Origin: Tomocerus qinae
Taxonomy: Eukaryota > Arthropoda > Collembola > Entomobryomorpha > Tomoceridae
DNA: 64,000 nt
Direction of reading: 5' to 3'
NCBI GenBank assembly: GCA_020055645.1
Contig: CM034546.1
Location: 137,103,875-137,167,874 of the forward strand
Part shown: positions 49,720 to 61,070 of the stretch, one piece after another
Layout: each line of letters starts with the position of its first letter
How positions within the stretch are numbered: the stretch's first letter is position 1
Translations under genes and position numbers: made by a program
Notes under the pieces: generated by a model
What the model saw: only the letters and a program-made list of their open reading frames with translations
Database searches by the model: none
Told to the model about the DNA's origin: nothing

Positions 49720-49877
49720 GTTTGGTTTAAATAATTTATTTTATTAAGGCTGAATCTTCACAACAGCAGAAAGGATTAGCAAAACGAAGCATTGACAATT
49801 ACATTAGCAAATTTTGAAAAACATTTTTTCAGGTACTTATAAGGTAATAATCTAAGAACGTCTGAAATATTCAGGTA

Positions 49878-51517
49878 TCAGATTTGTGGCTCCGACATTT
49901 CAATCAAATATGCAACCGCCAATTTGGTAAACTGTGCGACTTGTTCGAAATCAACCTGGTCAAAGGTGTCATTGGCTGTGTGCATGTGGGGAAAAAAGTC
50001 TCGTTCGAAAGGTGAGGCTGCAGGGAATCCAAAGATGGTCCAGGAGGCGTGGTCCGAGCAGGCGTAGCCACAGGCAGAATGCGCCCAGGTGAATTCAAGA
50101 TACTCGTCCACGACCAACCCCAGAAAGTCATTTAGATGGCTGCTGGTGTAGTCAGTAGGAAGAGCGATTTCCTTGAGTCCCGTGTGATATCCCACAACGT
50201 CGAAGTTGACCATCGACACTACCGGCGCCCCTTCGTTGTAGTACTTTGCAGCGATATCCTGAGATCCCCGACGACCGACCTCTTCTGCCGCATACCAATG
50301 GAACTCGATTGACTTCTTCGGAATGACTCCGCTGGCAAGCAGAATACGAAATGTCTCCAGCAGGACAACACACCCGCTGGCATTATCATCTGCGCCAGGT
50401 GCATTACCGTGGGATCGATTGAACCTATTTATCGAATCTTGATGCGCTCCCAGAACAACGACTCCACTCTCGGAACCTTCGATTCTCGCAATGATGCTAT
50501 TCTGAGGCCACAAGTAATGGCGAAAAGGCTTCACAGAGGCACTGCCTTGGTATTCGCTTTCCTTGATGGAACGGTCCACTTGATGTAAAAGCCATCGGGA
50601 GGACTGGGCTCCTAAAGGAGAGTTGTAGTAACGGTTGTGGAAATGGGTGCTGAATTTCCTGACGAATTCCTGCATTCGGTCAATATTGAGTTTTCCATAC
50701 ATCTCCCTGACTGTCGTTTGGAAACGCATGGCGCTGGGAAGTCCTGAAATGTTTAAATATTAACACTGTATCATATTTTATTCAGTTAAACATAAAGTAA
50801 ATTTAAATACCTTGGTGTCAATTTTGTCAACAAAGGTATTGGTTCAAAACAGCCAGAATGATAATCACAAATCTGCAATAAGACTTTGTTACGTCGAAGA
50901 GGCATACCTGATGGTGCTGGAGGTTCACGTATCAAAACTGGGTAGTTCCTTCCAGTGGCATCCATAAAGGAAACGCGATTTCGAACTAGGTCATCGATCT
51001 GTTCTTGGCTCATCCATGTTGGACGTTGATTGTCACTGATTTGAATAAGACGATCGCCTTCCTTCACTGAAAATATTGACATACGAGACAATTTGGTAAA
51101 TATTTAGTTATTTCATTATTAATTTATTTTCACATTAAATCACGACATCACGACGTGGAAACTCAATGAAATAAGAAACGAAACTAATGCCATTGTAAAA
51201 ATATGTTTTTCATATAAAATTATGTTTCGAGATATTTGAATGGAAATCCATTTCAAAACATTTTGGAATCCTGAGTCCAGATAAACGATTAATTGGCTAT
51301 GTTCATTGTGGGATATGATTTAATATATTTCTTGGAATGATAATGACAAAGTCACAAATCCAAAGCAGATAGATTTTAACTCACCACTATCCTCCGTATA
51401 TCCAGATACCGGGATCGATGTGTCATTATCTCGTGAAGTACTAGTCAGACATGCCGGATGCGCCCAACCTGATAAAAGTAGTAGTAGTATACCTGAATTG
51501 AATAGCATGAATGTCAT
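49878..51517 (-). CDS. Secreted M28 aminopeptidase (bacterial leucyl aminopeptidase-like)
   Basis: Three exons, 51517-51385, 51066-50908 and 50743-49878, all GT-AG with phase-1 introns, give about 385 aa. Exon 1 is a signal peptide (MTFMLFNSGILLLLLSGWAHP). Exon 2 carries a propeptide-type segment (RPTWMSQEQIDDL...FMDATG) like those of secreted bacterial aminopeptidases. Exon 3 is the whole catalytic domain: GAHQDS, APGADDNASG, YAAEEVG, NFDVVGY, CGYACSDHASW and MHTANDT, so all zinc ligands and the catalytic Glu are present. It should remove N-terminal hydrophobic residues in gut or extracellular fluid. It is a close paralog of the gene at 39589. The intronless catalytic exon and bacterial-like motifs permit an origin by transfer, untested. 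The BEL/Pao element begins 158 bp beyond its stop codon. Confidence 0.9.
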
Positions 51518-51566
51518 TGTCCCACAGTTTAAAACAATGAAATAAAATGTGTACCAAAATGTAGAC

Positions 51567-51574
51567 TATTTATA
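51567..51574 (-). promoter_or_regulatory. TATA box of the secreted M28 gene
   Basis: TATAAATA on the minus strand, 50 bp before the start codon at 51517. Confidence 0.65.
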
Positions 51575-53146
51575 CATACCTGTTAGATAGGAAAGTCTCA
51601 ATGTGAAATCATTTAGATCAAAAATGCAATCTTTGAAAACATTGCGACGTTTTCTTCGTAAAGCAATCTAAAAGGTAATGGTAGCATCTGGTTAAAGCCC
51701 TTCAAATAACAATTAGTCAAATCAATTATTCATTAATGCACATGACCCAAAATTCCAAGGAACATGTATGATTATGCAACAGTGATATAGCTAGGTTTAT
51801 TATGTCATTCCTACTGCAGACAATTATGTTAGACATGTGCTATTGTAATAAAAACAAGAGTTATGAACGGTAGCAATTAATTATTATAGCATTCTACTTT
51901 TGGATATCCATACATTATTATAATACCAGAATATGTTGGATAATGTGTTGGATAATGTGCATAATATAATGGAACGAATTAAACACTCAATCAAGAAATA
52001 CGCAATACCAATAAAAGTGGTTCTTCATTAGCTATATTTTCTGCATCTGTGGGAAAAGCGAAATCTAGCTGCTAAAAATTAATTTATATTTGAGGTGGAA
52101 TTCAAATGATGTGCTCTGACTTCCAATTGCATAATGCAAATGAATTGTTCAACTTGCTACAATTAAAGTTGACTTTCAGCTAAAGAATTTAACTAAAATA
52201 TTTGTCGTATACTTCACCTTTTGGCGGGTAATAATTATTTGTTTTAACTTCAAATATTATATGGAAAAGTCTCGTATAATTGCAATTTTGTGGTGTTGAC
52301 ATTTAAAACTCGTAATTATCACTAATAGAACAGGGAACCATAAGTAAAGTTAATGACAATTAATATAAATGGATGGGGTAAATAGTAAATGGTATTTTGT
52401 ACTCTGACCACTTGCCGTATTCATCAATTTTGATAGTACTGTACTTAATTCAAATTAATATTTCTTACCTTGCAAAGCTATATTCGCCCTTTCTGCGAAA
52501 TCCAGTTGAATACATTTAATAGCTTTGAACACATTTAAAGAAAATATCAAATCAGGAATATCAGTAACTTATTGGCTTGATACATAAACTTAAAACTATA
52601 CCTGTGATAGATACAATCGGGACCAAAATCAAATTTATTCTTCCCTTGCAATGCCGGAAAATCAGAATTACCTACAAAGAAGAGAAGATATCATGAGAAT
52701 AAGTGAGAACATGATAAATAGTACACTATGTAATACCCCAACACAGCAAGGCGACCTTAGGCAATACAATCTTGATTCAGCCATGTGAGACAAACTTCTC
52801 ATCGAAGTCGTAAACTTTTTTATAGTTTTAACGTCTTCATGCGTTAATCATAACACAATACCTACTTTAAAGTAGTTACCTAATATAAAAAATGACAAGA
52901 TTTTCATGCGTGGTGGCGATAAACTATTTTATCATAGCAGGATTTGTACTGGATATTATTCACTGAACCTTTGTTCTGGCTTATCTACGTGCCATGAAAA
53001 AATTTATAATCCAGGAATTAAGAAATAGAAACAAACATTCAAATTAGACAAAATGTCAAGTTCTTAGGTCATAAAAAGGCACTTTAAGCACTTTGCTCTA
53101 GCATGCTAAACACAAATAAGGAAATTCTAGAGCTCCGCACTTTAGT
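51575..53146. other. Divergent intergenic region
   Basis: It lies between the divergent M28 and S1 genes. AT-rich, no coding signal recognised. 51575-51700 is probably the M28 promoter flank. Confidence 0.4.
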
Positions 53147-53154
53147 ATAAAAGG
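53147..53154 (+). promoter_or_regulatory. TATA box of the S1 protease gene
   Basis: TATAAAAG at 53147, giving a predicted start near 53178 and a 5' UTR of about 130 bp before the ATG at 53311. Confidence 0.6.
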
Positions 53155-53310
53155 ATAAAAATGTGGTCGTTTCAATTCATTTAGGTTTGAATTCAAAGTA
53201 GCAGTAATTTTATCTAGCTGAAATATTCATACTTTGTGAAATTAAGATTTTCAATTAGAACGAAACACGGTAGAAGTTTAGTTTAGTACTGAGTTAATTT
53301 ATAAATAAAA

Positions 53311-56007
53311 ATGAAAGCATTAACTGCATTAGTGATTCTTACTGCATCGTGTTGGATAGATAGAACGAGCGCTTGTCGAGAAAGGTGTCTTCCAGTTACC
53401 TCCACTGGAAAGGAATACACTTGTAATGACGTCATCCAAAACAAGCAAGGCCTATTTCAAGTTGCTCTGCCGGGCACCTGTGAATATCCGAACTTTCCTT
53501 CGGGGAAAAATGCACTTTGCTGCTCCAGCAGGCAATCTTATGCTGCTTACGTTCTGAAAGCTGATCAAGACGGTAATGTTCATTTTATTCATCAATTCTA
53601 TGTGTAAATGCTACTACAAGCCAAGCAATACCAATGAAATTTTGGGTAATTAATTTGCAATTGCTACGTTTATTAAGGCCAACAAATTATTCTAGTTATA
53701 ATGGCATTTTATATGATATTTATTGCAATGACTTTTATCCAATTTATAGCTGTTGCAAAAATTGCAATTGGAGCGTATCCAGGGGAGTTCCCTCACCAGG
53801 TATTTTTGGAGATAAACAGACCTGGAGTAGGAGTGGCCAAGTGCGGAGGAACTATTTACAATAGAAATTACATAATTACTGCCATGCATTGTGTCACGAA
53901 TCAAACCACCGGAGTCTTTGACGAAGCAGAACAAATTACCGTCACTGCTGGAGAAACCAACGTTGCCAAACCTCCACCAGAAAGCAAATACAAAGTAGCC
54001 GAAGTCATTCACCACAGAGAGTACAACTATTCCAAGATCTCTGATGGTTATGATATTGCCATTTTGAAATTAGCTACACCTTTGGATTATGACAACCCAA
54101 GAATAAGACCTTTGAAAATTGCCCCCAAAGATTTCCAAATCGATTACGATAGTAAGTCTTTATATTATTTTCTAATTCACATTAATATAAGCGTTCAAAA
54201 GGCTTTCAATATAAATTTCAGTCAGTTTCATGAACTAAAACAAATATAAATACTAAAATCTTGAAACTTGAGTTATGAGTTGGCAAGGTTGAAAAAAATC
54301 ACAAATTTAACCTTAAAGATAGTTTTTACATAATTTTAAATGCATAATTTTTAATTTTAATTTCTAACTAGGCAAGGCAATATTCATGGGATGGGGAAAC
54401 AGAAATTATAGTGGAGAGATACGAACCACACCTGACTTGCATAAAAGTTTTGTACCTTTACGAAAGCCCCTGAAGTGTCAAGAACTCAGTGCCCTGGATC
54501 TGAAATACTACAATCCAATAGAAGGACAATTATGCATTGCTGGTGGGAACAGTGGAGTCAGTAAGTACAATTAAAACATTAAAGATTAAGAATATTAAAT
54601 ATTACATCTATCTACGATAAATAAATTACTAATTATGGTACATTGGTAGATAATGCTATATATTTATAGGATAATAATTAAGCAGTATACAATTTAATAA
54701 TGTTGCATTTATAGTGGTTGGACAAGGAGACAGTGGAGGTCCGACTGTCTGCGCTGATGTCAATGATGGAAATAGGCCGATTTTATGTGGAATTACATCT
54801 TACAAATCCGATTGCATACAATGCGGAACACCTGCTGTGTATATCCGAGTCTCAGCATTCGCCGAATGGATTCAAAAGCACACAAAAAATGGTTAGTTAT
54901 CCGAAATTCAAAAAAGTATTTTCAAGGTTTGATTTGTTTGACCTTGTGTTTGTTGTACCAAAACGCAAAAGCGTGTTTCCCTCTAATTATTTGTGTGTAC
55001 TATTGCTATATCATATATTTTTTTAAACCAGAAAATTCTCTTCCGCTTTCTAAATCTGTAATTTTCACCGTAAGCATTATAATAATAACTAAATAATTTT
55101 TGATATTTTACCTCAGAGCCTCAGGAGAGCGAATACTTCTTGGATGTTAATTTAGATGGTAAACGAGGAGAACCAGAGGATTTTCTAGTTCGTGTTATGG
55201 GAAAGAAAAAGATTTGCGACGGTGTGCTCATCGCTCCAAATGCTGTTCTGACGGCACGAAGTTGTGTCAAGGACAACGATGAAGAGTTCATTATGACCCA
55301 CACAAAATCAAAGAAACAATTAAAACAAGATGTACAAGTTCCCTATGAAGAGTACAAACAAACCGGAAGTGAACTTTCCGACAAACTTCTTAAAGATGAA
55401 GTTCGGCAACATGATCTCATTTTAATTCGGATCAGCAATCCCGTTGATATTTCTTTTTACCCGGAGATTCCTCCAGTGGGATACAAACCAAAAGGTTCCA
55501 TTTCATATCTTTAATATATAAATTTATTTCAACAGTATGTTAATTTGGGATCGTCATTTTCGTCATTGATTCCTAGATTCCTAGAATCGGTCTAAGTAAA
55601 TAGCGGTATTTTATTTAGCTAATATTTTTTATAGTTTGCTAATAATTTGGGATTTGTATTTTGCATTAATAGCTGGAATGGAGTTGTCGTATGCTTCCAG
55701 CAGGGATCAACGTGATTTGCGGAACTACATCTTAATGACTAAAGAAACATGTCAGAAATCTTACGACATTTTGAATGTGACGATAACAGATGACCAATTA
55801 TGCGGGGTACAAGTTTACGCCGGAGGGTCCAGCTGCGACAGACCCTTGGGATCACCTCTGATATGCGAAGATAAATATTTGTGCGGCATTGCCTCGTCAA
55901 GGGGCTGTTTCTTTAATTTTCCCAATATATTTGCCAGCACTTCAGATGACAATAATGGAGGTTTCATCAGAAGTGCACTAGAAGCTATCGGAAAGCGTAG
56001 TCGTTAA
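53311..56007 (+). CDS. Clip-like, two-domain S1 protein: active trypsin domain plus dead trypsin domain
   Basis: Six exons (53311-53572, 53750-54151, 54372-54560, 54715-54891, 55117-55494, 55673-56007), all joined by phase-1 introns, give about 580 aa. A signal peptide is followed by a six-Cys clip-like segment ending in CC. Domain 1 starts at IAIG (in place of IVGG) and has the full triad: TAMHC (His), YDIAILKL (Asp) and GDSGGP (Ser). Domain 2 keeps the fold but not the triad: TARSC replaces TAAHC, HDLILIRI keeps Asp, and CDRPLGSPLIC replaces CxGDSGGPLxC, so the Ser is lost. Clip proteases and their dead homologs act in arthropod hemolymph cascades. Having both in one chain suggests a self-contained protease with a regulatory pseudodomain. 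The start is the first ATG after the TATA box. Confidence 0.85.
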
Positions 56008-56529
56008 TGCAAAACAATACAAAAATTTTGATTAAGTATTTCAAAGGAATTCTATAGAATTTACTATGTAAACATTTTTATACCATTTCATTTATAGTTT
56101 ATACAGTAAAGATAAAATAAGGAAAACTTCTTTGGAATATTTTTAATAGCATGCATGACGCTGATTATTAACTCCATCCACCTAAAGGCATGCGGAATTT
56201 TACCTAATGACCTAGATACTAATCTCTTAAAGTAAATCTTGGTGGTGTTATTTTTGAATGTCTTGTATCAGAAATGAGACGGAAATCGCAAATCAATTAA
56301 CTCAATTCCGGGCTACTTATTTCCATGCAAAAAGCACCATATAAAAATGCCATGAGTAAAGATTGTGTATCGATTAGTTGGTATTCAGTACAGTGTCGAT
56401 TTTATTGACATAATTTGTAGAAAAGCAGTTAACTATCAAAGATGACAATAGAATGTTTCAGAATTTAGAAAAATGCAATTTCCAGAAGGATTGGTATACT
56501 TTGTGAATAGACTGAAGAGGGTGAGGCTC
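56008..56529. other. Convergent intergenic region
   Basis: It holds the 3' ends of the S1 gene and the cuticle gene. No other feature seen. Confidence 0.5.
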
Positions 56530-57324
56530 TTAGATGTAGTAGACTCCAGCACCGGTGTTGAGGACTCCAGCGTTGATGGCGTTTTGGGTGGCGATTTGGG
56601 AGTTAAGAGCGGCAGCATCACGGAGAGAGGTGATTCTTCCGTCGGCAACAAGACCGGCGTTGGGGATGACGGAGAGAGCTGGGGCAGCGGAGTAGACGGT
56701 TGGGGCACCGGCAATAACTCCTCCGCTCAACAAAGCGTTGCGGACGGCTCCTTGGTTGTTGATGGCGTTTTGGGTGGCGATTTGGGAGTTGAGGGCAGCG
56801 GCGTCACGGAGGGAAGCCACTCTTCCGTCAGCGACCAGACCAGCGTTGGGGAGAACCACTTGGTGGCCAAGAGTGCTGTAGGTCAATGGCAAACCGGCAT
56901 GCAAAACTCCAGCGGAGCAAGCTCCGACGATGGCGAGGAGGGCGACAACCTGCACAATATTCAATTTATTTAAAATTCCTGGTTAGACAATATCAAAACC
57001 TAAAAAATTATTTATGAACACAGTTAACGAAAATAAATATCCCGCCCATTTATCGGCTTTACGACATAAAAAATTAAAAAATTTTACATGCCCTTCTAGG
57101 GTTAGAATAATTTTTTTAATTTTTTCAATGCTATTTTAGAAAATAGGTCAAAGTTTTTGGAAATTTGATAAGAAAATATTTTAAGTTTAGAGTAGCTGAA
57201 CGATTGAATTTTAAAATTAACAGGCATTAATTATCTTTGTTACAGATTTTGTTGGCATTTAAACAAAATTAAATATCGTAATTTTGACAAAATGGAATAT
57301 GTAAGCTGAATATACCTTGAACAT
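56530..57324 (-). CDS. Cuticle-type secreted repeat protein
   Basis: Exon 1 (57324-57316) encodes only Met-Phe-Lys and exon 2 (56949-56530) the rest, about 142 aa. The AAG|GT donor and TGCAG|G acceptor are clear. This tiny first exon before the signal peptide is typical of arthropod cuticle genes. A signal peptide (VVALLAIVGACSAG) precedes two near-identical 31-residue repeats (about 37-67 and 99-129) with PNAGLVADGR, SLRDAAALNS and QIATQNAIN, separated by an Ala/Val/Gly-rich spacer and ending in Tyr-Tyr-Ile. Codons strongly favour G or C at third positions, unlike the neighbours, which suggests high expression. It is probably a structural cuticle protein; no chitin-binding R&R motif is seen. 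Confidence 0.85.
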
Positions 57325-57408
57325 GATGAGTGTTTTGTGAAGTGGAGCGTGCAAGTAATTGCTGAAATGCTGGGAGAGTATTGAGTGAATTCCGATTGCC
57401 TTCCGTGG

Positions 57409-57417
57409 CTATTTATG
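57409..57417 (-). promoter_or_regulatory. TATA-like box of the cuticle gene
   Basis: CATAAATAG on the minus strand, about 90 bp before the ATG at 57324. Confidence 0.5.
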
Positions 57418-58612
57418 TTGGTCCACTGAAATTTGCAAAAGATAAAATGCGGCTGGGATGGCTAGTGGTAAACACAAACAAAAAAGGACTCACTCGTGTG
57501 TCAAGTGTGAATAGAGCAGTCAAGCTGTCTTGAGACCTCTCACCCACCTACCTTTGTCCAGATCTCACCACGCCCTTTGCTTTGGTAGTCCTAATCTTAA
57601 ATCATGTTGAGACAAAGCCATGTGCACAGCTCATGGACATTCTTTCATCCAAATCGACCTATTCTTCTCAGTTTTTTTATTTAAATGAGGTTCCTGTATG
57701 CAGATATTGTATACCCATCATTTATCTGTGCCCCAAACAATGATGCCTGATAATTATTTCCATTTTTAAATCGTTCTACGGTCATTGGGCGTGTGCGTAA
57801 TTTTAAGTTCAATAGTTACAGGAGAATTGTGATGTAATATTTATAATGGTAGACAAAATGTGAGATTTTGATATCAAATTATAATGATGTAATATCACCT
57901 CCAACTTGCAAAGAGCAGGGTAAATATGACCATGAAGCTGTTGCAGTGCAGGCAGATGCTTAGATGAGTCTAGAACAATGCTCATCCAGAAATTCCAGTT
58001 TGTTTGTATGGGCGATGGCTAAACAAGAACTGATATAGGTATAGGTGCATAGGAATTTGTCGTATTCGCTACTACAGAAGTAAAATCACTCATCCGGTAT
58101 GCACTTCTACATACTGTGGCCTTGAAGGTAAAATAATCCAAGTAACCACATCAACGCCTCAATTAATAGGTTTGGAAAACTCTTTGCGAAGCATGTCTAT
58201 TATTAGTTACCTAATAATTACAACACTCGTTGGTAGACCCTAGGAGCTTTATTAACCACTAACCAGTGTACAAAATACCATTTACCACTTACCAGTCCAC
58301 AATTGTGACCATTGAATATAAAAGTGTCACTGGGTAACGGTAATTGAACTTGTTAGAGTCTGAAATGACTTTAGAAACAATTTTTAATTATATATATTCC
58401 CTTCATCCCGAATTCGGGTATTTAAATCGAAAGGTCGATATTGAATAAAGACCATTCTTATGATATATAATATCGTGCATAGTGTTGTTGCAAAATGGAC
58501 TTACAGAAAATAAAAAAGCGTTAAATCATAGTCAACTTTGACCTTAAATATTTTGGAATTGACAGATTTAGGGCGAAAGGTACTTTGGGCCAATGCCAAT
58601 ATACTACGGGTT
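57418..58612. other. Intergenic, repeat fragment only
   Basis: A short piece at 58264-58297 matches one end (cagtgtacaaaatacc) of the element at 58888. No gene recognised. Confidence 0.5.
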
Positions 58613-58877
58613 ATATCGTCCCTGAAGGAACGATTAAGTCTCAATGCATTTTTCGTTTTGTGGGCGAAATAGTCTCAATTCATTTTTCGTTTTGTGTTGT
58701 CGAAATAGCCTCAATGCATTTTTTTTTGTTTTGTAGTATACGAAATAGCCTTTAATGCATCAAACAAGAAGTGCTGTAAGGCTATTTCGCGCACAAGACA
58801 ACAAGTGCATTGAGGCTATTTCGCCCACAAAACGAAAAATGCATTGATGCTAAATCGTTCCTTAAGGGACGACATAT
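58613..58877. mobile_element. ATATCGTCC-family inverted-repeat element
   Basis: The ends are atatcgtccctgaaggaacga and tcgttccttaagggacgacatat. The body is made of repeated units with gcatttttcgttttgtgg and gaaatagcctcaatgc in direct orientation on the left half and inverted on the right half. No coding capacity. Confidence 0.8.
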
Positions 58878-58887
58878 CTATTCATTC

Positions 58888-59674
58888 CAGTGTACAAAAT
58901 TTACCACTTTTTAGGCTTTTTTACCATCACAGTGGTAAAAATGCACTTAATGGTAAAAATGCATTTAATGGTAAAAATGGTAAATTTTAGCGATTTATTA
59001 GGCAGATTAGTATAGATACACAAGACTTACTAAAATATAGGTTTTAAAATTTTATTTCCAATTAACTCTAGGTAATCAAAGTAATCCTATTCATTCGGTT
59101 GTTCAAGTTATGAAAAAATGTTACTAAAACCAAGATTGTATTTGTGCTTGAACGGCAAAGAAGCAATACACTGGTGTAGTAAGAGTTCAGAAAAGTAAGG
59201 CTAGTAGTTCAAAGTTCAAAGTAACCTTTATTATAGTGACAAAACAGACGTAATAATTGCAAATACATTCACAATCACAACTCAGCTAACATCTTACCTG
59301 GCCGCTTTATTGCATTTAAACCGTCGGTACACATTTGGTATCGCCAATTTAAAATTGATATGAATGCGCTAATTTAATTGCAATTACTTTCTCAATTGGC
59401 AAATAAGGGCAATTAGTGTCCCCATCGGTTGAATCCAACTCTGATTGAATGGACACTTATCAATTTGTGATAACAATCATCATCTGCTAAGCTATTTCAT
59501 ACTTTGGCACCCAATTTTATTCAAAATTTAAACACAAAATTTAAACGAAACAATTTTTACCATTTTTTACCATTTTTACCACTTACCACTACTTTTTTGG
59601 TGGTGGTATTTAACGTTAAATACCATTAAAAACCACTTACCACTGGTAAGTGGTAAATGGTATTTTGTACACTG
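58888..59674. mobile_element. 787-bp hAT-like non-autonomous element
   Basis: The ends are CAGTGTACAAAATTTACCAC and GTAAATGGTATTTTGTACACTG. The perfect 8-bp duplication attcattc lies at 58880-58887 and 59675-59682. The interior has ttaccatttttacc tracts and no transposase frame. An inverted partial copy follows at 60012. Confidence 0.88.
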
Positions 59675-59737
59675 ATTCATTCAGCCTCAATAACCGTTTG
59701 CCTGATCAGAGAGCGGCATGGGAGAAGAGAAATCAAT

Positions 59738-59756
59738 CTAACCTAACCTAACCTAA
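59738..59756. repeat. Interstitial telomere-type repeat (CCTAA)n
   Basis: Four units of the arthropod telomere motif TTAGG/CCTAA. A second short array (cctaacctaacct) lies at 60921-60949, and a degenerate one lies near 19564 in an S28 intron. Confidence 0.7.
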
Positions 59757-60011
59757 GTATACTAAAAATTTATTCGTCAGTAGTATGCGAGGTAGTAGTC
59801 TAGACCATGTGATTCCAACTTAAACTTGCCAATTCCTAAGTGTTATTATTTAGAAATAAGTCTGTTTTAAATATTATTAAAGGACGAGAGTTAGTATAGT
59901 ATGTTAGTAAAAATTGTCACTTTAGAGTCATTTTAGACACTAACAAACCAATTATCCCTTATTTTACTCAGTGTTAACATTGACACTTTTATATTCCATT
60001 TCAACCATTGT

Positions 60012-60307
60012 GCAGTGGTAAGTGGTTTTTAATTAGTATTTAACATTAAATAACAACACATTTAACACTAACACCTAGAATCTAAGTAGTGCTAAACAGA
60101 ATAAATGACAGAAATGGTAAAAAATTGTTTAAATTTGGTGTAGAATTTTGAATAATAGCTTAGCAATTGAGAGTGTTCATCAATCATGCAGAGTTGGATT
60201 CAACCAATGGGCAATGGGGCACGCTAATCGCCCATATTTGTCGGTTGTGGACCTAACTGCAATTAATTGGCACATTCATATCAATTTTAAATTGGCGATA
60301 CCAAATG
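60012..60307. mobile_element. Inverted partial copy of the CAGTGTACA element
   Basis: It matches the interior and inner right end of 58888-59674 in reverse complement, with shared atcaattttaaattggcgat and cagagttggattcaacc. The outer CAGTGTACA end is missing. Confidence 0.7.
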
Positions 60308-60317
60308 CATAGTCTTA

Positions 60318-60457
60318 GGCCCATATTTTTAATGACTCGACTATCACTCTCACGCACTTTTTACGCACTTTTTCGAGAGTGAAAGGTACCTCGATACATA
60401 CCTTACACTCTCAAAGAGTGGAGTTTAGAGTGGGAGTGTTTATTAAAAATATGGGCC
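60318..60457. mobile_element. 140-bp MITE with TTA duplication
   Basis: The ends are GGCCCATATTTTTAAT and ATTAAAAATATGGGCC, with paired cactctcac-type blocks inside, flanked by TTA at 60315-60317 and 60458-60460. A 3-bp TTA duplication suggests a PIF/Harbinger-type origin. Confidence 0.75.
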
Positions 60458-60659
60458 TTAGTAACATTGTTGTTATAACTTTCGGTGAACAGTCAAATAA
60501 CTGTTTTGCATAAACGATACATAGTTGTCAGTTGTCATGGAAAGCTGTAATTTTATTGTAGGATAGGAAAAACTCCACCTTTGGGGGACCTGATAGCACT
60601 CGAGAGACTTTAAAAACTTGTATCAACTTTTGCGGCTGCATTTGGCTATGTAGTCAGTT

Positions 60660-60880
60660 CATAGTTCATAGTCATATTCCCATTTCCCTCTCAATTTGGT
60701 TGGACGCTGGGAAAAGTAAGAATTACTGAGAAAAGTAAGAATTACTGGGAAATGGGAAAAAGTAGAAAATAGATGTCGCCATCTTCTTGAAGTAGGATCT
60801 ATTTCCCAACCGGTTTTTCTATTTCTAATTTTCCCACCCGCTTGGACATTTTGTTTCCCACTTCTTCCATTTCCCACTCG
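60660..60880. repeat. Repeat sharing the tgggaaat block
   Basis: It is related to about 24110-24330, with inverted cattcccat/tgggaaatgg motifs at both sides and ggatctatttccca in the middle. The minus frame at 60659-60877 follows from this repeat and is not a gene. Confidence 0.6.
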
Positions 60881-60959
60881 AAACCATTCAGCTATATTAT
60901 TGTAGTCATTCGCATTCGGTTAACCTAACCTAACCTACTAACCTAACCTTTTGCGCACC

Positions 60960-61070
60960 GTTTGCTGCAACCCACCCAGCCATTCGCTAGCATTCGGTTA
61001 AGTAGCCATTTGCTCGCATTTGGTTTATTAGCCATTCGCATTCGGTTAAGTAGCTACTCGAATTAAACCC
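60960..61070 (+). repeat. Degenerate tandem repeat
   Basis: Several units of agccattcgctcgcattcgg followed by ttaagt, starting near 60905 with tagtcattcgcattcgg. Confidence 0.6.

Noticed and set aside
50786..51091. Longer open frame through 50908 into the intron of the secreted M28 gene
   Set aside because: The frame past 50908 cannot join exon 3 in phase; the AG|GTATGC donor at 50908 gives a correct phase-1 junction.
60659..60877. 72-codon minus-strand frame
   Set aside because: It is read from a repeat with tgggaaat motifs that also occurs at about 24110-24330.
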